The position numbers and the translations under genes were made by a program. From contig NZ_JACXYY010000008.1 in NCBI RefSeq assembly GCF_014779665.1, positions 210,267-274,266 of the forward strand: a DNA stretch of 64,000 nt. The letters are read 5' to 3'. This stretch comes from Nocardioides hwasunensis (GTDB taxonomy: Bacteria > Actinomycetota > Actinomycetes > Propionibacteriales > Nocardioidaceae). Below the pieces are notes generated by a model that had not been told where the DNA came from, made no database searches, and saw only the letters and a program-made list of their open reading frames with translations. Position 1 is the first letter of the stretch, and every line of letters starts with the position of its first letter. Below are positions 26,260 through 33,762 of this stretch, in pieces.

Positions 26260-27082
26260 GGCGCGACCCGCCGTCGACGGCCAGGATGTGGCCCGTCACG
26301 TAGCGCGCGCTGTCACTGGCCAGGAACAGCATCGGTCCCACGATCTCCTCGGGCGAGCCGAGCCGGTGCAGGGGGATGCTGTCGAGCGCCTTCGCCAGCG
26401 CCTGCGGGTCGTCCTGGACCCAGCGCGTCATCTCGGTGTCGACGAACCCCGGTGCGATCGCGTTGACCCGCACCCCCAGGTCGCCCAGCTCGACGGCGAG
26501 GCACTCGGTCAGGTGGGCGACGGCGGCCTTGGAGGAGCAGTACGCCGAGCGTCCCCGACGCACGCGCACCGCGGCGACCGAGGCCATGTTGATGATCGAG
26601 CCGCCCGGCTCCATCACCGACGCCGCCGCCTGGGCGCCGTAGAGCACGCCCTCGACGTTGATCGACAGCGTCGCCTGCATCTGCGACACGGGGACCTCGA
26701 TGGCGGGGGCCTCGGGGAAGACACCCGCGTTGTTGATCCACAGGTCGAGGCGACCGAAGCGATCGCGCGCCAGCTCGGCGACCCGCTGCTGTGCCTCACG
26801 GTCACGGACGTCGACGCCCGTCGCGACGACGTCGCCCGCGCCGTCGACGCCCTCGTGCTCGCGAGTGATCGCCGAGGCGGCCTCGCCCATGAGCGACTCG
26901 TCGATGTCGGCGCCGACCACGTGGACACCCCGTCGGGCCAGGGCGGCGGAGAACCGGGCACCCATGCCGCGACCGGCGCCGGTCACCACGGCGACCTTGC
27001 CGCGCAGCTCGGGGTGGTCGACCTGCATCAGCGTGCCCTCGACACGTCCGGGGTGCTCGGAGGCGGGGATGGTGGCAGTCAT
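26252..27082 (-). CDS. SDR family oxidoreductase
   Basis: A 276-residue classical SDR with a roughly 25-residue N-terminal extension: TGAGRGMG 34-41, NNAG 117-120, Ser168 and Tyr181-x3-Lys185 (YCSSK). GADIDES after the second strand indicates NAD(H). ATG 27082 overlaps the stop of the NTF2-like gene (ATGA). Its active site is complete, so it probably works beside the other SDR rather than being a relic. Confidence 0.9.
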   Translation of the reverse strand: MTATIPASEHPGRVEGTLMQVDHPELRGKVAVVTGAGRGMGARFSAALARRGVHVVGADIDESLMGEAASAITREHEGVDGAGDVVATGVDVRDREAQQRVAELARDRFGRLDLWINNAGVFPEAPAIEVPVSQMQATLSINVEGVLYGAQAAASVMEPGGSIINMASVAAVRVRRGRSAYCSSKAAVAHLTECLAVELGDLGVRVNAIAPGFVDTEMTRWVQDDPQALAKALDSIPLHRLGSPEEIVGPMLFLASDSARYVTGHILAVDGGSRHV

Positions 27083-27570
27083 GGTCGGGCTCCTGAAGTG
27101 CTCTCGGGGGTGCTGTCGGGGGTGCTGTCGGGGACCGGTGGCACGTCGTCGCGGCGGACGTCGCGGCGCGCGAAGCGCCACCCGTCCGCCGAGGCGACGA
27201 GCTGGTCGGTCAGCGTGGTGAGCCGCACCAGGCGGCTCGGCTCGCCGGCCGGGGTGGCGACGATCTGCAGGTAGGCATGGGCGACGACGCTGCCCGGACG
27301 CGGGCCGGGCACCACGTCGACGTTCGTCACGACGTGTCGACTGGTGGTGCGAGTGGCCCGGGCGGTCTCGGCGTACTGCTCGACGAACGCGACCAGGGCG
27401 TCGGTGCCGACGACGGGCTGCGGGTAGGACGGGGAGGCGAACACGCCGTCGGTGGTGAAGGTCGCGGCCCACCCGGGACCGTCGAAGGAGTCGATGAGGC
27501 GGGCCTGGCGGGCGTAGGCGCGCAGCACCTGCACGACCGTCAGGTCGTCGACCTCGCCGTGCTGCTCCAT
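27079..27570 (-). CDS. NTF2-like (SnoaL-type) protein
   Basis: A 163-residue cone-fold protein (LTVVQVLRAYARQARLIDSFDGPGWAATFTTDGVFASPSY ... GWRFARRDVRR), like SnoaL isomerase/cyclase or ring-hydroxylating-oxygenase beta-like proteins often found in steroid and aromatic catabolic clusters. The C-terminal tail PDSTPDSTPEST comes from a 12-bp tandem repeat in the DNA. ATG 27570; first gene of the operon, opposite the IclR gene. Confidence 0.78.
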   Translation of the reverse strand: MEQHGEVDDLTVVQVLRAYARQARLIDSFDGPGWAATFTTDGVFASPSYPQPVVGTDALVAFVEQYAETARATRTTSRHVVTNVDVVPGPRPGSVVAHAYLQIVATPAGEPSRLVRLTTLTDQLVASADGWRFARRDVRRDDVPPVPDSTPDSTPESTSGARP

Positions 27571-27595
27571 GATCCCGGGCCTCCGATGTGCGTTA

Positions 27596-27614
27596 TTCGC
27601 ACGTTGTATGCGAA
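27596..27614. promoter_or_regulatory. candidate IclR operator
   Basis: TTCGCA (27596-27601) and TGCGAA (27609-27614) form an inverted repeat with a 7-bp spacer, within the A+T-rich core ATTCGCACGTTGTATGCGAA. It lies in the 139-bp divergent region, 26 bp before the catabolic operon start, the usual place and size for an IclR-family site. Confidence 0.6.
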
Positions 27615-27709
27615 AATGGCACGCACAGTTAGCCACGTCGCGTGACGCTCGTCAACCCCGCGATCGCGAGGGACAGTGACGTGCCCGCCCCACCCAGGAG
27701 GATGACCGC

Positions 27710-28408
27710 GTGCCGAACGATCACGATCCCGCTCCCGACAGGCAGATGAGCAAGACGCTGCACCAGGGGCTGCGCGTCCTGGAGCTCCTCGCCGAGCGCG
27801 GCGACGGGCTGACGATCACCGAGATCGCCACGGGGATCGAGGTGCACCGCACCGTCGCCCACCGGCTCGCGCACACCCTGGAGGCCCACCGCCTCGTGCG
27901 TCGCGACCGCGCGAAGCGGTTCCACCTCGGGGCGGGCCTGGTGCCGCTGGCCGAGCCGGTCGAGCGCGACCTGCGCCTGGTCGCCACCCCGCTGCTGCAG
28001 GAGCTGGCCGACGACCTCCAGGCCACGGCACACCTGGTGGTGCGCGAGGACGAGGACACCGCGAGGGCGATGCTGGTGATCGAGCCGCGCAACGCCACGG
28101 TGCACGTCGCGTTCCGCCCCGGGCAGGTCGACCGGATCGACCAGGGCTCCGCCGGGCTGGCACTCCTGGCCGCGCGGCCCCGGCGCGAGGGCGAACGAGC
28201 GGAGGTCGCTGCGGCCCGCGAGGTCGGCTACGCCGTGACCTTCGGCGAGGTCACCCCCGCCGTCGGCGGCATCTCGGCCCACGTCCCCGGCGGCCACGAC
28301 GGCACGGCGCTGTCCATCGGGGTCTCGGTCTTCGACGTCTCCGACGCCGGTCGCATCGGACCAGCGGTCGTCGCCGCGGCGGCACGACTGGGACGCGAGC
28401 TCGGCTGA
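27710..28408 (+). CDS. IclR family transcriptional regulator
   Basis: A 232-residue regulator: winged helix 14-75 (LHQGLRVLELLAERGDGLTITEIA, RTVAHRLAHTLEAHRLV) and an IclR effector domain (HLVVREDEDTARAMLVIEP, FDVSDAGRIGPAVVAAAARLGREL). The effector domain is somewhat short. GTG 27710 has AGGAGGA 6-7 nt upstream. Transcribed away from the NTF2-SDR-SDR-FAD-MFS operon, it is the likely controller of it and of itself. Confidence 0.88.
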   Translation: MPNDHDPAPDRQMSKTLHQGLRVLELLAERGDGLTITEIATGIEVHRTVAHRLAHTLEAHRLVRRDRAKRFHLGAGLVPLAEPVERDLRLVATPLLQELADDLQATAHLVVREDEDTARAMLVIEPRNATVHVAFRPGQVDRIDQGSAGLALLAARPRREGERAEVAAAREVGYAVTFGEVTPAVGGISAHVPGGHDGTALSIGVSVFDVSDAGRIGPAVVAAAARLGRELG

Positions 28409-28446
28409 GCCGGAGGGCGCTCGGCCCGGGCACTAGCGTGAGGGTC

Positions 28447-29043
28447 GTGACCGACACCTCCCGCGCGGCCCGGCTCGGCGCCCTGGTCTTCCTGCTGCGA
28501 CCGACGTACGTCCTCACCGAGGTCGTGACCGCCGCGGGGACGACGGGCGGCTACAGCTTCGTGTCCGACACCGTCAGCAAGCTCGGCGAGGTCGGGTGCA
28601 CCGACGGCTACTGCTCTGCACGGCACGAGGTGATGAACGGGTCCTTCATGGCCTACGGGGTCGCACTGGCCGGCGGCGCGCTGCTGATGGCCAGGCCGCT
28701 CGGTCCGTGGGTGACGGGACTGCTCGTGGTGTCGGGCGCGAGCTCGTACGCCACGGGGCTGGCGCCGCTCGACCAGGACGCCACGCTCCACGCCATGGCC
28801 GCGACGCCGCTCTTCGTCGCCCAGCCGCTCGCACTGATGCTGCTCGGGCACCGGCTGAGGCACGATCGGCCCCAGCTGGCGAAGGCTCTGCTCGCGACGG
28901 GCCTGGTCACCGCAGCCGGCGCGGTCGGCTTCGTGCTCTCGGGCGAGGACGGCCGGATGGCCGGCGCCCTCGAGCGGCTCGCGCTCTGGCCGGTGCTCGG
29001 CGGGCTGGCCGCCTTCGCGTGGGGTCACCGACGGCGTCGGTGA
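28447..29043 (+). CDS. DUF998 family membrane protein
   Basis: A 198-residue integral membrane protein with about six hydrophobic segments and the DUF998 pattern (first helix, then GYSFVSDTVSKLGEVGC near residue 37, MNGSFMAYG near 62). The family is uncharacterised. GTG 28447 is preferred because TAGCGT lies 7 nt upstream (leaderless type); an in-frame GTG at 28438 would add three residues. Confidence 0.75.
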   Translation: MTDTSRAARLGALVFLLRPTYVLTEVVTAAGTTGGYSFVSDTVSKLGEVGCTDGYCSARHEVMNGSFMAYGVALAGGALLMARPLGPWVTGLLVVSGASSYATGLAPLDQDATLHAMAATPLFVAQPLALMLLGHRLRHDRPQLAKALLATGLVTAAGAVGFVLSGEDGRMAGALERLALWPVLGGLAAFAWGHRRRR

Positions 29044-29175
29044 TCAGTGGGGCCGACGCCGGTCCTGCACCTTCTTGACCGCGGCCTTGATCTTGGCCTG
29101 GTTGTGCGGCTTGCGCGCCTCGTCGTAGATCTTCTTGGCGATCCCGAAGGCCGCGACCTTCTTTCCCATTCCCAT
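29044..29175 (-). CDS. 43-residue Lys-rich small protein
   Basis: From ATG 29175 the frame reads MGMGKKVAAFGIAKKIYDEA, then a basic amphipathic helix rich in Lys to TGA, with 12 Lys and 5 Arg in 43 residues. A second ATG two codons later (29169) is an alternative start. CAGGCT lies 6 nt upstream. The regular helix-forming pattern and absence of rare codons support a real gene; it could bind nucleic acid, but this is a guess. It is convergent with the DUF998 gene. Confidence 0.5.
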   Translation of the reverse strand: MGMGKKVAAFGIAKKIYDEARKPHNQAKIKAAVKKVQDRRRPH

Positions 29176-29217
29176 GCGCTCAGCCTGTCAGTGACGACCA
29201 AGGCAGCGGCCGTCCGA

Positions 29218-29247
29218 GGAATCGGCGGGAATCGGCGGGAATCGGCG
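29218..29247 (+). repeat. three perfect 10-bp direct repeats in a promoter region
   Basis: GGAATCGGCG occurs three times back-to-back at 29218, 29228 and 29238, i.e. once per helical turn on one DNA face. It ends 7 bp before TACTTA (29255-29260), a possible -10 of the exported repeat-protein gene, so it occupies the -35 region. Confidence 0.7.
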
Positions 29248-29345
29248 AGAAGGCTACTTAAGTCGGACATCCGTGGCCCGCGTCACGTCGAACCACCCGG
29301 TGAGCCGCCGGTCCCGGCGGCCCTGTCGACGAAGGGTCCAGACCC

Positions 29346-30107
29346 ATGCGCCTCCCCAAGCTCCCCCGCCTCTCCCCGTCCATGGCCGTCGCGGTCATGG
29401 CGCTGGTCGTGGCGTCCACCGGCACGTCGTACGCCACCGGCATGATCGGCGGCAAGGACATCCGCGACAACTCCATCACGGCGAAGAACATCAAGAACAA
29501 CACGATCACGGGCAAGAAGATCAAGAACCGGACCATCGAGGGTCGTGACATCAAGAACAAGACGATCGGCGCCCGCCAGATCAAGGACGGCACGCTGCGT
29601 GCCAACGCCTTCCGCCCCGGCGAGCTCGCCGGCCAGCAGGGTCCGGCCGGTCCGGCCGGGGTCGGTCGCTGGGCCCTCGTCGACGCCACCGGTGCGATCG
29701 TCGCCCAGTCCGGTGGCTTCACCGTGACCGCCGCCTACCCGACGCTCGCGCCGATGGGCGCCGACACCGCGGGCCTGCGCGCCAACGGCAACGTCTACAT
29801 CGACGCCGGCGAGAACCTCGCCAACAACGGCGTGATCGCCACCATCGCCCTGCAGAACACCGTCGACCAGAACGGTGACGGCATCACCAACGGCCGCGCC
29901 CCCGGTGCGGACGCCAACCCGGAGTTCTCCGGTGAGATCTCCGCGGCGATGTGCCAGCCCAACGTCGTCAACTGCGCGCCTCCCGGCACCGGCAACACCA
30001 ACCACCTGGTCGTCAGCCCGCGCAACAGCGACGGCACCGTCACCACCGCCGACACCCGCAAGCGCTTCTACGTCGTCGTGACCGGCGACTCGAGCGACCG
30101 GGGCTGA
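29346..30107 (+). CDS. exported protein with decapeptide repeats and collagen-like linker
   Basis: A 253-residue secreted protein: signal peptide 1-30 (cleavage near TSYA-TG), then five exact 10-residue repeats at 35-84 (consensus xGKxIKNxTI) predicted to stack as a beta-solenoid stalk, a GPAGPAG collagen-like linker at 99-105, and a C-terminal beta-rich domain (VGRWALVDATGAIVAQSGGFTVT ...) with two Cys. Proteins with ITGKDIKDGS-type repeats are common on actinobacterial surfaces; their role is unknown. GAAGGG lies about 9 nt before the ATG. Confidence 0.8.
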   Translation: MRLPKLPRLSPSMAVAVMALVVASTGTSYATGMIGGKDIRDNSITAKNIKNNTITGKKIKNRTIEGRDIKNKTIGARQIKDGTLRANAFRPGELAGQQGPAGPAGVGRWALVDATGAIVAQSGGFTVTAAYPTLAPMGADTAGLRANGNVYIDAGENLANNGVIATIALQNTVDQNGDGITNGRAPGADANPEFSGEISAAMCQPNVVNCAPPGTGNTNHLVVSPRNSDGTVTTADTRKRFYVVVTGDSSDRG

Positions 30108-30131
30108 CCGCGACGCGGTAGAACAGGGGCC

Positions 30132-30842
30132 ATGGGCCTGCTCGAGGACACGATCGACCGGATGCGCGACGCGCTGGCAGGTCGGCCGGGTCCCGGGCGG
30201 GCCCATGACCGTCTCGGTCCCGCGCCGCTCGTCGGGCCGCGTGGGACGACGACCGGGCACTTCGTGCAGCCGGACCAGACGACGTGCGGCTCCTCGTGCC
30301 TGGTGATGGCTCGCATGCTCGGCGACCCGGCGTACGCCACGTGGATCCATACCGGCAGGGACGGGAGCCCGCGGCCCGAGGCCCGCACGGCGCAGCAGAG
30401 GTTCGCCGACGAGGCGCTCGCCACCCACGTGCGCACCAACCGCCTCTCCGACGCGGCAGGCGCTCTCCAGATCCCGTGGCCACGCTCCCTGGGCACCACT
30501 CCGTGGGCGCTTGCCACCGAGCTCCGCAACACCGGCGGGACCGCCCCTCCGGGCACGCCTCACCAGGTGCGCGCGGTGGCACCGAGCCGCCGCGCCGAGG
30601 CGTACGACGAGGTGGTCGACGCCGTCGCCCGGGGCCACGCGATCGCGACGTTCGTCGGCAACAGGCTGCGACCGGGGCACGTCGTGCTCGCCACCGCGAG
30701 CTCCGGCGACGGCACCTCCGTCTACGACCCGGCGTCGGGCCGGACCCGCGCCGTGCGCCGCGACGACTTCGCGAGCGGGTCACTGGGGATCTCCGGCTGG
30801 GACGAGCCCTGGTTCGTCGTCCTGCCCACCGAGGTTGGGTAG
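30132..30842 (+). CDS. papain/C39-like cysteine peptidase-fold protein
   Basis: A 236-residue protein with QPDQTTCGSSCLVMARML (Gln46/49, Cys52, Cys56), the Gln-Cys opening of papain-like and C39-like domains, a later His in RPGHVVLATAS and Asp in VYDPASGRTRAVRRDDF, giving a plausible Gln-Cys-His-Asp tetrad. No signal peptide. It may be a cytoplasmic peptidase, transglutaminase-like enzyme or inactive binder. ATG 30132 has TAGAAC 7 nt upstream (leaderless). Confidence 0.65.
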   Translation: MGLLEDTIDRMRDALAGRPGPGRAHDRLGPAPLVGPRGTTTGHFVQPDQTTCGSSCLVMARMLGDPAYATWIHTGRDGSPRPEARTAQQRFADEALATHVRTNRLSDAAGALQIPWPRSLGTTPWALATELRNTGGTAPPGTPHQVRAVAPSRRAEAYDEVVDAVARGHAIATFVGNRLRPGHVVLATASSGDGTSVYDPASGRTRAVRRDDFASGSLGISGWDEPWFVVLPTEVG

Positions 30843-30892
30843 GTCCGCCTCGGGTTCACCTCCGCGCCGCCGTGGTGCGGCAGACTGACGGC

Positions 30893-32065
30893 GTGACCAC
30901 CAAGATCTCCGTCGCCGGTCTCGGCTACGTCGGCCTGTCCATGGCGGTGCTGCTCGCCCGGCACAACACGGTCGTGGGCCTCGACCTCGACGAGGGGCGC
31001 ATCGAGAGGCTCGAGCGCGGAGAGAGCCCGATCCACGACGACGACATCTCGCGCTTCCTCGCCGAGGAGGACCTCGACCTCACCTTCACCACCGACGCCG
31101 AGAGGTCGCACACCGGGGCCGACTTCGTCATCATCGCGACGCCGACGAACTACGACCCGGAGACGAACTACTTCGACACCAGCTCGATCGAGTCGGTGAT
31201 GCGCGACGTGATGCGGCTCAACCCCCGGGCGACGATGGTCGTGAAGTCGACCGTGCCCGTGGGCTACATCGAGGACGTACGCGCCCGGCTCGGCACCGCC
31301 GACGTCATCTTCTCCCCCGAGTTCCTCCGCGAGGGACGCGCGCTGCACGACAACCTCCACCCGGCGCGGATCGTCGTGGGAGAGGACTCCGAGCGGGCCC
31401 GCGCCTTCGCCGAGCTGCTCGTCAAGGGCGCCGACGCCGACGACGTGCCCGTGCTCTTCACCGCGCCGACCGAGGCCGAGGCGATCAAGCTCTTCGCCAA
31501 CACCTACCTCGCGATGCGGGTCGCCTACTTCAACGAGCTCGACTCCTTCGCGCTCTCCCGCGGGCTCGACACCCGCCACATCATCGACGGTGTGGGGCTC
31601 GACCCGCGGATCGGCACCCACTACAACAACCCGTCGTTCGGCTACGGCGGCTACTGCCTGCCGAAGGACACCAAGCAGCTGCTGGCCAACTACTCCGACG
31701 TCCCGCAGACGCTGATCTCCGCCATCGTCGAGGCCAACACCACCCGCAAGGACTTCATCGCCTTCGACATCCTGGACCGGCGGCCGAAGGTCGTCGGCAT
31801 CCACCGGCTGATCATGAAGTCGGGCTCGGACAACTTCCGCGAGTCGTCGGTGCAGGGGATCATGAAGCGGCTCAAGGCCAAGGGCGTGAAGGTCGTGATC
31901 TACGAGCCCGAGCTCGCCGACAAGCAGTTCTTCGGCTCGAAGGTCTACCGCAACCTCGAGAAGTTCAAGGCGAAGGCCGACGTGATCGTCGCCAACCGGA
32001 TGGTCGAGGAGCTCGCCGACGTCCGCGAGAAGGTCTACACGCGCGACCTGTTCGGCGCGGACTGA
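30893..32065 (+). CDS. ugd: UDP-glucose 6-dehydrogenase (nucleotide sugar dehydrogenase)
   Basis: A 390-residue enzyme: NAD motif GLGYVG 9-14, ATPTNYDP 82-89, SPEFLREG 141-148 and catalytic Cys255 in FGYGGYCLPKDTK. The length is that of the short bacterial Ugd class (E. coli, Klebsiella, about 388), which oxidises UDP-glucose to UDP-glucuronate for acidic surface glycans. GTG 30893 has CAGACT 6 nt upstream (leaderless). It converges on a glycosyltransferase/sulfotransferase group. GDP- or UDP-ManNAc specificity cannot be fully excluded. Confidence 0.85.
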   Translation: MTTKISVAGLGYVGLSMAVLLARHNTVVGLDLDEGRIERLERGESPIHDDDISRFLAEEDLDLTFTTDAERSHTGADFVIIATPTNYDPETNYFDTSSIESVMRDVMRLNPRATMVVKSTVPVGYIEDVRARLGTADVIFSPEFLREGRALHDNLHPARIVVGEDSERARAFAELLVKGADADDVPVLFTAPTEAEAIKLFANTYLAMRVAYFNELDSFALSRGLDTRHIIDGVGLDPRIGTHYNNPSFGYGGYCLPKDTKQLLANYSDVPQTLISAIVEANTTRKDFIAFDILDRRPKVVGIHRLIMKSGSDNFRESSVQGIMKRLKAKGVKVVIYEPELADKQFFGSKVYRNLEKFKAKADVIVANRMVEELADVREKVYTRDLFGAD

Positions 32066-32083
32066 CCTCGATCGTCGCGACCG

Positions 32084-32175
32084 CCGGTCGAGCAGGGCCG
32101 CCAGGCCCGTGTCGAGACCCAGGCTCCCGATCTCCTTGGCTTCGACACGCTCGCTGGCGCTCGCTGCTCGACCGG
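32084..32175. repeat. inverted pair of GGTCGAG/CGAGACC elements between convergent genes
   Basis: Copy A (32084-32119) begins CCGGTCGAGCAGGGCC and ends GTGTCGAGACC; copy B (32138-32175) is inverted and, read on the minus strand, begins CCGGTCGAGCAGCGAGC and ends GTGTCGAAGCC. The outer 12 bases and the GTGTCGA segment can pair across the two copies; copy A also has its own GGGCC/GGCCC core hairpin. It sits between the ugd stop and the convergent glycosyltransferase stop, so it probably terminates both. Confidence 0.8.
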
Positions 32176-32184
32176 CGGGGAGGA

Positions 32185-33762
32185 TCAGCGGCGGCGGCCG
32201 AAGATCCCGCGCCGGTGCGCGGCCTCGGGCTCGACCCCCGGCTCGACCCCCGGGGTGCGGGCGGGCGGGGCGTCGTCGGCCTTGCGCAGGGCACGACGCA
32301 GCTTGTTCTCCGACTTGTCGGGGTCCATCGGCGGGCGGGCGCCCAGGGTGAAGCGCTCGACCCCGCGCTGGTCGACCGGCACCCAGCCGACCGATCGGGC
32401 GGCGTAGGTCTTCACGCCGAAGGACTCGTCGAGCAGGGCCTCGCGGTCGTCGCCGTCACCTGCCAGCCGGGCGACGCGGGCCAGCGCCGAGGTGCGCTCG
32501 AGGCGCGCGGCCACCCCGTCGTCGTACGTCAGCACGCGCGCACCGTGGTGGGTGCGCTCGAGGTCGTCGAGGAGGGCCGACAGCGTCTGCGGGAGCGGGG
32601 CGAGCGAGACGTCGGGGAGCGTCAGCACGAACTCGGCGTCCGAGGTGCCGTCGAAGGACTCGACCAGGCGCACCCGCGGCTCGTGGACGTAGGAGCGGTG
32701 CACCAGACGGGTCTCGAGCACCGGGTCCTCGACCGGCTGGACGCGGTCCTCGTGCACGTCGCCCCACGGGCCGACGACCGTCACCCGGAGGTCGGGCACG
32801 TCACCGTCGAGCAGCGAGTCGACGAGCTGGATCGTCTCGTCGGCCGGCCCCGCTGCGAGCACGACCTCCAGGTAGGGGACCTGGTAGGACCGCCCGTGCC
32901 GGTTGCGCTTGGGTCGCATGGTCGGGACGAGATCGGCGAGATAGGGGTCGTTGTAGCGGTTGACCTGCTCGGCGCGGCGGAGCACCTGCGAGCGCCCGAG
33001 GTGCCAGCTGCGTGCCTCCCGGTCGACCACGAAGACGCCGCCGGCCTGCGCGAGCGAGTGGCCCAGGTGCATGTCCTCACCGAGCCGCAGCGTGCGGTCG
33101 AAGCCGTCGGAGTCGACGTAGAGGGCCTTGGTGACCGAGCCGGTCATGCCGATGTGGAAGCGCTGTGCGCGCGGCCCGGCGGTGCGCAGGTCGTCGGTCT
33201 TGGCCCAGTAGTCCTCGACCCACTGGTGCGGCTCGTGCTCCTGGCCGGGGAACAGGTCGCCGGCCTCGCCGGCCGCCACCCGGTCGCGTACGACGGCGGG
33301 GTCGGTGTCGAGCAGCGAGGCGGGGTCGACGAAGAGCTTGTGACCGCCCGGGACGGCGTAGTCGACGAGGTGGTGCCACCGCGCGTGCGCCTCCACCTCC
33401 TCGCGGTAGGCGAGCATGTCGGCGTCGTACCAGTGCAGCACGTCGCCGTCGGCAGCGAGCGCGCCGAGGTGGCAGGCGTTGGCGCGTCCCCAGCCCTCCT
33501 CGACGCGGAGGATCCGGGTGTGGTCGGGCCGCACCTCGGGCAGCTCCTGGGCCGGCGAGCTCTGGTCGTCGACCACGAGCACCTCGAGCAGGTGCGCGGG
33601 GTAGGACTGAGCGGCGAGGCCGGCGAGGACGTAGGGCAGCGTGCGCTGGTAGTTGAAGGTCGGGACCACGACCGTGACCGACAGCGTGGGCTCCCAGCTG
33701 CCGAGGCTCGCGGGCGTGAGCGAGCCCCAGTCGTTGGCGCGCACCACCGGCTGCCGTGCCAT
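32185..33762 (-). CDS. family 2 glycosyltransferase
   Basis: A 525-residue protein with a GT-A domain in the first roughly 280 residues: VTVVVPTFNYQRTLPYVLAGL at 29-49, VDDQSS 64-69, and WYDADM (Asp113-x-Asp115) as metal/nucleotide-sugar site, then VFVVDREARSWHLGRSQ. The C-terminal half is less conserved and ends in a charged tail with a PGVEPGVEP duplication. Cytoplasmic. ATG 33762 overlaps the upstream stop by one base (TGATG); a GTG at 33765 is an alternative. Confidence 0.83.
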   Translation of the reverse strand: MARQPVVRANDWGSLTPASLGSWEPTLSVTVVVPTFNYQRTLPYVLAGLAAQSYPAHLLEVLVVDDQSSPAQELPEVRPDHTRILRVEEGWGRANACHLGALAADGDVLHWYDADMLAYREEVEAHARWHHLVDYAVPGGHKLFVDPASLLDTDPAVVRDRVAAGEAGDLFPGQEHEPHQWVEDYWAKTDDLRTAGPRAQRFHIGMTGSVTKALYVDSDGFDRTLRLGEDMHLGHSLAQAGGVFVVDREARSWHLGRSQVLRRAEQVNRYNDPYLADLVPTMRPKRNRHGRSYQVPYLEVVLAAGPADETIQLVDSLLDGDVPDLRVTVVGPWGDVHEDRVQPVEDPVLETRLVHRSYVHEPRVRLVESFDGTSDAEFVLTLPDVSLAPLPQTLSALLDDLERTHHGARVLTYDDGVAARLERTSALARVARLAGDGDDREALLDESFGVKTYAARSVGWVPVDQRGVERFTLGARPPMDPDKSENKLRRALRKADDAPPARTPGVEPGVEPEAAHRRGIFGRRR

